Positions 1 to 5,314 of a stretch of DNA of 5,433 nucleotides are shown piece after piece. The notes below the pieces were generated by a model that saw nothing but the letters and a program-made list of their open reading frames with translations, was not told where the DNA came from and did no database searches. Each line of letters opens with the position of its first letter. Position 1 is the first letter of the stretch. The stretch comes from an uncultured Allobaculum sp. (GTDB lineage Bacteria; Bacillota_I; Bacilli_A; Erysipelotrichales; Erysipelotrichaceae), in assembly GCA_910577085.1 (NCBI GenBank), contig CAJTLE010000151.1:1-5433 (forward strand), written 5' to 3'. Made by a program: the position numbers and the translations under genes.

Positions 1-59
1 TTAGAAGTGTATGAAACTGGTTCATTTTTCGAAAACGTCTAAAATGGCCTACAAAAACG

Positions 60-100
60 AAAAAGACTTCTCGCCATCAGAGAACTGACGGCTAGAAGCC
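60..100 (-). terminator. Intrinsic terminator behind the broken Panacea-like gene
   Basis: On the minus strand, positions 100-85 pair with 80-65 around a TTCT loop. This gives a 16-position stem with one A-G mismatch and two G-U pairs. It is followed at once by TTTTT (64-60) and a second T-run a few bases on. It begins 31 nt after the stop codon at 132, so it should end transcription of that gene. The intact hairpin next to a decayed reading frame suggests the unit was a functional gene until recently. Nothing coding was found between 1 and 59. Confidence 0.8.
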
Positions 101-131
101 TGAGCTTACTTAACTTAATGACATTGGGAGA

Positions 132-401
132 CTACTGATGAGAAATATTTTCAAGTTCATTGGCACTAAAGAATCCATAAGCGTCCCAAACCTGATTGAG
201 GATATCCAACTCATCTGAAGAAAAGTTGAAGGATGGATTATCTTTCGGGATATCCGTCCAGCCGTACTCTGTATATTTCTGGTATAAATCTGGAATCACT
301 GGTCCATGGACCCAAGCTTCAATCGGTTCATTAAACAAGTGATACTGCAATTCTTCAGCATTTTCATTTAACAAAGCCAATGTCCAGGCGTAAGCATAAT
401 G
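132..401 (-). pseudogene. Panacea (DUF4065/SocA-like) domain gene, broken at both ends
   Basis: The translation contains HYAYAWTLALLNE, then EPIEAWVHGPVIPDLYQKY and GWTDIP, and ends near SANELENISHQ. This is the core of the Panacea domain (DUF4065, related to GepA and SocA), known in antitoxins and proteolytic adaptors and common near prophages. Family members are usually about 150-200 residues; only about 90 are readable here. The expected KLQKLLYY lead-in is replaced by KSF and a TGA at 402-404. The same frame continues upstream to an ATG at 464 (MDKTVGFIAVWQEASKEKSF), which does not match the domain and starts against the ftsZ terminator. At the 3' end a TAG (132-134) follows SHQ, where relatives usually carry an acidic residue before a Pro-Trp pair; the following codons read SPN and then lose resemblance. 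An in-frame TTG at 380 could start an 82-residue peptide, but it has no ribosome binding site and lacks the first helix. No toxin partner is visible. The domain call is fairly sure and the pseudogene call likely; a short functional remnant is the alternative. Confidence 0.7.
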
Positions 402-464
402 TCAAAAGCTCTTCTCCTTAGAGGCCTCCTGCCAGACCGCAATAAAACCAACAGTTTTATCCAT

Positions 465-499
465 AAAAAACGCCCCTTAGATCTCGCAGATCTAAGGGG
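465..499 (-). terminator. Intrinsic terminator of ftsZ
   Basis: A perfect 12-bp stem (CCCCTTAGATCT with AGATCTAAGGGG, 499-488 and 484-473 on the minus strand) closes a 3-nt loop. It is followed by CG and then TTTTTT at 470-465. It lies 57 nt after the ftsZ stop codon. The plus-strand side also has a T-rich tail (501-515), so it may work weakly in both directions, but no plus-strand gene is present to need it. It insulates the broken Panacea-like gene from ftsZ transcription. Confidence 0.92.
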
Positions 500-555
500 T
501 ATTTTACTTTTGTTGGCAATGAATTCAGTATTTTTCTCTATATTCTGGTTCCAGA

Positions 556-1686
556 TTAGCCGCGGTTCTGGAAGAAGAAGTTAGGGATGGAATCATCTGT
601 ATCGGATTCAGTTACAGATGTGGAAACTCCGCTTGGTCTTGGAGCGGATACTTTTGGCTGGGTGAACAGGCCTGGGTTAGCCGTGGTATTGCTTGTGGCT
701 GCTGCTTTTTTAGGAGCGGCTTTGCTGGTCTTTTTTGCGTTTGGCTGGTCATCTTCGAAACCTGTCGCAATGACAGTAACGATGATGGCATCGCCAAGCT
801 GTTCGTTGATGGCGATACCGAAGATGTTATCGAGTTCGCCGCCAGCTGCATCCTGGATTACCGCAACTGCGTTCTGGGCATCATAGAGGGAGACTTTATC
901 GCCGCCAGTGATGTTGATGATTGCGGATTTAGCGCCGGCAATGTCGGATTCAAGTAATGGAGACTGGATGGCCTTTTCAGCTGCTGCGATGGCTCTGTCT
1001 TCACCTTCGGCCATACCGATACCGATCAGAGCACGGCCCTGGTTCTGCATGATGGAACGTACGTCCGCAAAGTCAAGGTTAACAAGAGCTTCAACGGAGA
1101 TCAGATCAGAGATCGTCTGAACGCCCTGACGCAGTACGTTGTCAGCAGCCTGGAAAGCTTCTTCGATTGGTTTGCGGCCGATCACCTCGAGCAGGTTGTC
1201 GTTGGAAACAACGATCAGAGAGTCTACATATTTCTTTAACTCTTCGATACCTTCTTCTGCGTTTTTGGCACGGCGTTTTCCTTCAAAGGAGAATGGACGG
1301 GTCACAACAGCGATCGTTAAAGCGCCTTCTTCTTTAGCGAGTTTTGCAACCAGTGGTGCTGCACCAGTGCCGGTTCCGCCGCCCATACCAGCAGTAACGA
1401 AGACCATGTCAGCACCTTTTACGGCTTCACGGATTTCGCTTTCGCTTTCTTCAGCAGCTTTGCGGCCTACATCTGGGTTTCCGCCAGCGCCAAGACCTTT
1501 AGTGGCATCGTTTCCAAGAACGATCTTGTTTTCGGCTGCGGAGCTTTTGAGAACCTGTACATCGGTATTGGCGACGTAGCAAGTGATTCCCTGAACGTCA
1601 TCATTGATCATGCGGTTAACAGCGTTGCTTCCGCCGCCGCCCACGCCAATGACACGGATATCTGCATTCTGATTCATTTCTGGCAT
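556..1686 (-). CDS. ftsZ: Cell division protein FtsZ
   Basis: FtsZ is the tubulin-like GTPase that polymerises at mid-cell into the Z ring and recruits the division machinery. The 376-residue product has the normal length. The N-terminal nucleotide-binding domain shows GVGGGGSNAVNRM (15-27), the tubulin signature GGGTGTG (102-108) and the T7 synergy loop NLDFADVR (203-210), whose two aspartates (205 and 208) complete the active site of the adjacent subunit. The second globular domain runs to about residue 312. A variable Ala/Ser/Thr/Pro-rich linker (about 313-360) follows, then a C-terminal peptide DDSIPNFFFQNRG. The ATG at 1686 has a full AGGAGG at 1703-1698, 11 nt upstream, slightly far but the best choice; an ATG three codons later (1677) is even further away. 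A 637-nt structured spacer separates it from the FtsA-like gene, and a strong terminator follows. Oddity: the C-terminal peptide has FFF-Q where FL-R is usual. Identification is certain. Confidence 0.99.
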   Translation of the reverse strand: MPEMNQNADIRVIGVGGGGSNAVNRMINDDVQGITCYVANTDVQVLKSSAAENKIVLGNDATKGLGAGGNPDVGRKAAEESESEIREAVKGADMVFVTAGMGGGTGTGAAPLVAKLAKEEGALTIAVVTRPFSFEGKRRAKNAEEGIEELKKYVDSLIVVSNDNLLEVIGRKPIEEAFQAADNVLRQGVQTISDLISVEALVNLDFADVRSIMQNQGRALIGIGMAEGEDRAIAAAEKAIQSPLLESDIAGAKSAIINITGGDKVSLYDAQNAVAVIQDAAGGELDNIFGIAINEQLGDAIIVTVIATGFEDDQPNAKKTSKAAPKKAAATSNTTANPGLFTQPKVSAPRPSGVSTSVTESDTDDSIPNFFFQNRG

Positions 1687-2323
1687 ATTGCTTTCTTCCT
1701 CCTGGTTTTCTGTCTGGATTTCTGGATTGGTAAAAACAATCTTCTTCGATTCTGGGTTTGTTTCTGGGGATAAAATCGAAGTTTAAAACTGTCTGGTTCG
1801 AAAAGCTTTACGCTATTTCATAGCGGTAAAGCTGATCAAGAGGCATGTGGTCTGAATGATTTTCTTTTGTTTAAAAGGCAAAAGAAAGGATTCAGGATAA
1901 GTATGCTCTTGTCTGTCCATGCAAACAAAACGATCTGCGACTCGATCCTGCGATCTTTTTGCAGGGACAGGCAAAAGGAAAAACAGAACGAAAGAAATCC
2001 AGAATGACAAAAGCTGGATTTCTGAGTCTCGATCTCTTTTTACTTCTACTTCGTTTTGACTGCCGTTTTTAATTTTACCTGTATAAAGGGCAATCCTTCA
2101 GGTTTTTTGAAGTTTTTCCGTTTGTTTCTTTTGAGATGTTCACAGTTGCGGCAATAGAAAGAAATGACTGTAAATTAAGAAATTTATGAGATCGTTTTCT
2201 TTTTCTATTCCCCATATCTTCACCGTATACATGTTTGTCTTGGAGATATGCTTTGGTGAATGGATTTTGTGAACAGATCTGCCTGCCAAACGAGTCTGCT
2301 TTCAGGGTTTGCTTTCCTGGAAG
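1687..2323 (-). other. Long spacer and structured leader upstream of ftsZ
   Basis: No gene is supported in these 637 nt. On the minus strand, five hairpins follow one another between 2023 and 1744. H1 (2023-1993) has a perfect 10-bp stem and 11-nt loop. H2 (1973-1910) pairs CTGTCC and TGCAAA with TTTGCA and GGACAG across one mismatch, and a further 3-bp outer stem. H3 (1895-1852) has 6 bp, a small internal loop, then 9 bp closing a 9-nt loop. H4 (1833-1804) has 12 bp with one bulged C, loop TGAAA, followed by TTT. H5 (1781-1744) has 8 bp closing a 22-nt loop. The AGGAGG of ftsZ follows. I could not find a convincing promoter for ftsZ here, and no hairpin with a clean U-tract right after the ftsA-like gene, so read-through from that gene is plausible. 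Reading: a regulatory leader or a small RNA. Hairpins are seen; function is inference. Confidence 0.5.
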
Positions 2324-3583
2324 CTACTCTTTGTTGGCAAGCATTGCTTTTTTAAGCTTGCGGGTAAAGCCGCCTTCGGCGTCTTTGGCATAGCGGGTAA
2401 TGGATTCGATGCTTTCTTCCAGTTCGTTGTTATTGACGGAAGTCTGATCCCCGCGGTTGTTGTACTGCTTGGAATCCATCCAGCTGTAAATCATGCCAAG
2501 ATCACAGACAAAGGCACCGTTGCGGGCACCAATGGTGGAAATGGCATAAACCGATGTCGGGGCGTTAAAGCCGCTGCAGAAGTTTTTGAGCACAGGGATG
2601 TTGGCTCCCTGACCTGTGATCAGATAGCGGGCTGGCATCGATTCAAGAATCTTGGCACATCCGGCATTGATGTCCGCAATCCAGCTGCGAATTTTCGGCA
2701 GGACTGCGTCTGCAAGCTGACGGGATGTGATTTCGATGCGTTTGTCATCCTGTTGTTCAATATAGATGACAACATCCTGCGTATCCATCTCACGGGATTC
2801 AAACAGATTTTCGAGAAGACGCCATGCGGTCTCATCGGATAATCCGTATTCTTCCTGCAGGGTCTGAATAAAGGAGTGGTAACCCTTATCCAGGGTGGTA
2901 GTAAATGCGATCTTGTTCTCGATCAGAAAAGCGAGCGTTGTATGTTCGGCTTCAAGATCGATCAGAATGACTGGCTTGTCCGCAGACTGGCTTAAAGCAC
3001 CAGTTTCTTTGGCTGCACCATAGACATCCAAAACCAGATCCAGGATCTGCAGGCCGGCTTTTTCAACGGCTGCTGCATAGGAGTAGACGATGTCTTTATC
3101 GGCATAAAGCAGGTCGACTTCCATATCAAAGGATTCGGTATCTTTGCCCAGAGGGATTTTATCCTGACGGGCTCCATCCACGAAACATTCAATTCTGTTG
3201 ACGTTTACAAGTTCTTCATTTTCAAACTTCTGGGCACCCAGCGCGCTTTTGAGTCCTTGCTGGATATGGAAACGGCGGATGGTATGAGTGCCATCTTCAA
3301 TTTCCACATGGACTTTATTGTTAACCGGTCTTACGTTTCTGGCAGGAATTGCCAGCAGAACGCGTTCGATGCGATAGCCTAATGCAGTCTGTGCCTGGCG
3401 GACTGCCGTTTCGATTGCATCGGCTACTGCCTTTTCATCAGTGATCCGCGCATTGCGAATCCCATTGTGTTCTACACGTTCGACACGGAGAATGTTGCTT
3501 CGATCATTAAAGATTTCTGATACAACCAGACGAACCTCGTGATCCGAGATTTCCAGGGCTGCATAGACACTTTTTTTGGCCAT
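2324..3583 (-). CDS. ftsA: Divergent FtsA-like cell division protein
   Basis: FtsA is an actin-fold (ASKHA) protein that anchors FtsZ to the membrane. The 419-residue product matches FtsA in length and order. Strand 1 is YAALEISDHEVRLVVSE (7-23). It is followed by an SHS2-like 1C region (about 80-165, starting LLAIPARNV), a phosphate-2 position at VILIDLEAEHTTLAFL (205-220), an adenosine-motif position at RYLITGQGANIPVL (319-332), and a basic amphipathic C-terminal helix GGFTRKLKKAMLANKE (404-419) of the type that targets FtsA to membrane. Key differences are DLEAEHT where DIGGGT is usual and EISD where DIGT is usual, so ATP hydrolysis is doubtful. The start at 3583 is chosen over an in-frame ATG at 3610. 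It has AGGAG (3594-3590) 6 nt upstream, and the 3610 codon overlaps the -10 box of the proximal promoter. It precedes ftsZ, the standard order, but with a very long spacer. The FtsA-family call rests on overall pattern, position and the terminal helix; a related ASKHA protein is the alternative. Confidence 0.85.
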   Translation of the reverse strand: MAKKSVYAALEISDHEVRLVVSEIFNDRSNILRVERVEHNGIRNARITDEKAVADAIETAVRQAQTALGYRIERVLLAIPARNVRPVNNKVHVEIEDGTHTIRRFHIQQGLKSALGAQKFENEELVNVNRIECFVDGARQDKIPLGKDTESFDMEVDLLYADKDIVYSYAAAVEKAGLQILDLVLDVYGAAKETGALSQSADKPVILIDLEAEHTTLAFLIENKIAFTTTLDKGYHSFIQTLQEEYGLSDETAWRLLENLFESREMDTQDVVIYIEQQDDKRIEITSRQLADAVLPKIRSWIADINAGCAKILESMPARYLITGQGANIPVLKNFCSGFNAPTSVYAISTIGARNGAFVCDLGMIYSWMDSKQYNNRGDQTSVNNNELEESIESITRYAKDAEGGFTRKLKKAMLANKE

Positions 3584-3608
3584 GCGTTTCTCCTTTACTC
3601 TGCCTATC

Positions 3609-3636
3609 ATTATAGCCTAACGGCGCTGATTTTCAG
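3609..3636 (-). promoter_or_regulatory. Proximal promoter of the ftsA-like gene
   Basis: A perfect -10 TATAAT (3614-3609) stands 16 nt from CTGAAA (3636-3631), which matches four of six -35 bases. The predicted start, near 3602, leaves a leader of about 19 nt that still contains the ribosome binding site. This supports the start codon at 3583. Confidence 0.6.
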
Positions 3637-3661
3637 TTCGTTTCTGTCTGGACCAGGTTAC

Positions 3662-3705
3662 TGATCCAAAACAGGATCATACCACAGGAATTTATTTGTT
3701 GTCTA
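3662..3705 (-). promoter_or_regulatory. Distal promoter of the ftsA-like gene with overlapping dyad
   Basis: On the minus strand TAGACA (3705-3700, five of six -35 bases) is 18 nt from TATGAT (3681-3676, five of six -10 bases). The TGG just before the -10 makes it an extended -10. The dyad TGATCC-N6-GGATCA (3679-3662) overlaps the -10 and the predicted start near 3669, a position typical of a repressor site. Together with the proximal promoter it would give the ftsA-like gene two start sites. Confidence 0.45.
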
Positions 3706-3771
3706 AGTCCAGTCCATCTGTGGCAGACCTATTTTATACAGAAAGAAATAAAGTACTCCACCTATTTCGAC

Positions 3772-3882
3772 TTTCACGCTAAAAAACTTGAGTTTGCCAT
3801 CAGCTCCCAAATTAGATCCAAAGTTTGTGAAATTCACTTTTATGGGCATTCTGGATGATTTCTCATCAAGAATAGCGTGAAA
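3772..3882. repeat. 111-nt element of nested inverted repeats
   Basis: The ends are perfect 10-bp inverted repeats, TTTCACGCTA and TAGCGTGAAA. Read on the minus strand, four further pairings nest inside in order: CTTGA-t-G with CTCAAG, CAT-c-CAG with CTGATG, CCCA with TGGG, and AAAGT with ACTTT. That is about 31 base pairs in one long interrupted hairpin. It lies between the GDPD terminator and the promoters of the ftsA-like gene and contains no open frame worth calling. It could be a small structured RNA or a miniature non-autonomous mobile element; I see no clear target-site duplication. Confidence 0.5.
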
Positions 3883-3920
3883 ACCTTATCTCTGCCTGAC
3901 AAGTCATCTGCCCAAATCCG

Positions 3921-3966
3921 AAAAAAAGCAGCTTTCCACTCACGAATTTTCGTGAGGAAAGCTGCT
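3921..3966 (-). terminator. Intrinsic terminator of the GDPD gene
   Basis: On the minus strand, AGCAGCTTTC (3966-3957) and CTCACGA (3956-3950) pair with TCGTGAG (3945-3939) and GAAAGCTGCT (3936-3927), giving 17 bp with a 2-nt bulge and a 4-nt loop. A run of seven T follows directly (3927-3921, its first base also closing the stem). It is 127 nt after the GDPD stop and is active-looking in the minus direction only. It separates the GDPD unit from the ftsA-like gene. Confidence 0.9.
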
Positions 3967-3982
3967 GGCAAAGACTTTGTTC

Positions 3983-4033
3983 GTCTTCTGTATTCTTGTT
4001 CTGTCTTCTGTATTTTGCAGCACGTCTTCTGGA
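3983..4033. repeat. Short degenerate direct repeats of about 20-21 nt period
   Basis: The 12-mer GTCTTCTGTATT occurs exactly at 3983-3994 and 4003-4014, and GTCTTCTGGA starts a third, weaker copy at 4024. The repeats lie in the 3' untranslated stretch between the GDPD stop and its terminator. They may be slippage products with no function. Confidence 0.5.
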
Positions 4034-4092
4034 CTCTTATTGTTACTGCATATCCTGGACGGTCTTACTGATGTTCTGAATTCTTGATGCTC

Positions 4093-5106
4093 TTACTTGT
4101 CTTCTTCAAAGCTCATTTCTTTAAAGATGATGACAGCACTGTCCAGATCGGTAATGACCCCGTTGACCCCCATGCGCAGATACTCGCGGACTTTATCGAC
4201 CGAGTCGACCGTCCACACCCAGATCTCCTTGCTTGCCTGGTGAACCTGATCGACGACTTGCTGGGTGACCAGTTTCTGATCCAGAGCAATGGAATCGAGC
4301 CATTCCATCTTCAGGGCTTCGTTGTAAGTATTGCGGTCATTGATCAGATACTGAACAAACATGTTTGGAAGTTCAGTGTGGATGTTTTCAAGAACTTCTG
4401 GATAGAAGGACTGCACCTGAATGTTTTCGGCCAGCTTTGGATGTCCGCGCACAACATCGAGGAATGGCGCTGGATCGGGGTTATCGTCTTTGAGCTCAAC
4501 CAGATAAATCATCTGATCCCGGTAGCGTTCAATGACCTCGGACAGGCGGTGAAGCTTTTCCCCGTTTTTCATCAGGATGCCATCAAGTTCAGCACTCGTA
4601 TGATCCGTAATATTCCAGTTGGATCCGGAGATGCTGGAAAGATTGTTGTCGTGACTGACATAGAGTACGCCATCACTGCTGGCATGAACGTCCAGCTCAA
4701 TCTGCGGGCACCCGGATAACAAAGCCAGGTCAAAGGAAGCATAGGAGTTATCTACGGTGTCATTGACAAACCCGCGATGGGCAAAGACTGGAATGCGGGA
4801 AAGAGATTTACTGGAACGGTTTAAAAGCCGTTCATTGGCAAAGGCAATCATCTGTTCATCGCTGAATTCCCCGCTGGACAGATGGGTATCGACAATCGAA
4901 GGCACGATTAAAGTATGCATGAACACCAGGCAGCAGGCGATGGCGATCAACGCAATAAAGAACTTTTTGATCCCCCTGACCAGACTGCGGCGCAGGCGTT
5001 TTTTACGGACTTTTGCTTTTACGGCTTTTGAACCTGTAACAGAAGTCGATTTGGATAAGCGGTCATTTGATCCCGCTGAATTTGTTTTTGGATAGTTATC
5101 GGCCAT
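4093..5106 (-). CDS. Membrane-anchored glycerophosphodiester phosphodiesterase (GDPD) family protein
   Basis: GDPD enzymes hydrolyse glycerophosphodiesters to sn-glycerol 3-phosphate and an alcohol, in lipid or lipoteichoic acid turnover. The 337-residue product has a Ser-rich, then strongly basic cytoplasmic tail (1-48) and one membrane segment (about 49-72, FFIALIAIACCLVF onward). A TIM-barrel catalytic domain follows, predicted outside the cell by the positive-inside rule. Motifs seen: HRG (110-112) then DNS where ENT is usual, IELDVHASSDG (136-146) with metal-ligand-type Glu137 and Asp139, the second catalytic His in HD (152-153), VELK (203-206), QSF (232-234), WVWTVD (296-301) and GVNGVITD (313-320). 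All catalytic positions are kept, so activity is likely; the substrate is unknown. Start choice: no Shine-Dalgarno precedes any candidate. The promoter -10 at 5119-5114 puts transcription start near 5107, so ATG 5106 would be leaderless; ATG 5112 and TTG 5124 are the in-frame alternatives. It forms its own unit with terminator 3966-3921. Confidence 0.9.
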   Translation of the reverse strand: MADNYPKTNSAGSNDRLSKSTSVTGSKAVKAKVRKKRLRRSLVRGIKKFFIALIAIACCLVFMHTLIVPSIVDTHLSSGEFSDEQMIAFANERLLNRSSKSLSRIPVFAHRGFVNDTVDNSYASFDLALLSGCPQIELDVHASSDGVLYVSHDNNLSSISGSNWNITDHTSAELDGILMKNGEKLHRLSEVIERYRDQMIYLVELKDDNPDPAPFLDVVRGHPKLAENIQVQSFYPEVLENIHTELPNMFVQYLINDRNTYNEALKMEWLDSIALDQKLVTQQVVDQVHQASKEIWVWTVDSVDKVREYLRMGVNGVITDLDSAVIIFKEMSFEEDK

Positions 5107-5113
5107 GCTCATT

Positions 5114-5141
5114 ATTGTAGCCAATCCCGATTGGAGATCAA
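5114..5141 (-). promoter_or_regulatory. Promoter of the GDPD gene with an operator-like dyad in its spacer
   Basis: TTGATC (5141-5136, four of six) is 16 nt from TACAAT (5119-5114, five of six). The spacer is filled by the perfect dyad CCAAT-CGGG-ATTGG (5134-5121) with one base on each side. An A/T-rich tract at about 5175-5150 lies upstream and could act as an UP element. The expected start, near 5107, falls beside the ATG at 5106. Confidence 0.55.
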
Positions 5142-5314
5142 GCAGACCAAAATCTTACATTTTTTCAAAAATTTTGGGCACTTCTCCCCTTCTGACTGGC
5201 CAGGCAGACTCTTTTTGATGGAGACTGCTCAGAAATCACCGTAACCTAGAAACGACTAAAACAACCATTCCCTGCCAGAGCTTCCTTACGGCTGGGGCTG
5301 GAGGCGGCATCCCT

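Noticed and set aside
132..404. Possible stop-codon reassignment, because frames continue past TGA, TAG and TAA
   Set aside because: All three stop codons are involved, real genes end at natural C-termini, and no single codon is used inside conserved coding DNA.
399..584. Plus-strand 61-codon frame over the ftsZ 3' end and terminator
   Set aside because: It crosses the terminator stem and the end of ftsZ, and has no ribosome binding site; composition reflects the opposite strand.
1139..1579. Long plus-strand frame within ftsZ
   Set aside because: It is the mirror of the ftsZ coding frame; FtsZ is certain, and this frame has no start signal.
1813..2010. 65-codon minus-strand frame with a hydrophobic start in the ftsZ leader
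   Set aside because: It begins with TTG, has no ribosome binding site, runs through several hairpins, and has no family-like pattern after the first 20 residues.
1693..2160. Search for a clear sigma-A promoter for ftsZ
   Set aside because: Several A/T-rich hexamers were checked, but none had both a credible -35 and -10 at proper spacing.
2309..2842. 177-codon plus-strand frame opposite the ftsA-like gene
   Set aside because: It is antisense to well-supported coding DNA, with no promoter or ribosome binding site found.
3877..4071. 64-codon plus-strand frame over the terminator and repeats
   Set aside because: It passes through the GDPD terminator hairpin and the short direct repeats and has no ribosome binding site.
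4084..4719. 211-codon plus-strand frame opposite the GDPD gene
   Set aside because: It is antisense to conserved GDPD motifs; such long mirror frames are common opposite coding genes.
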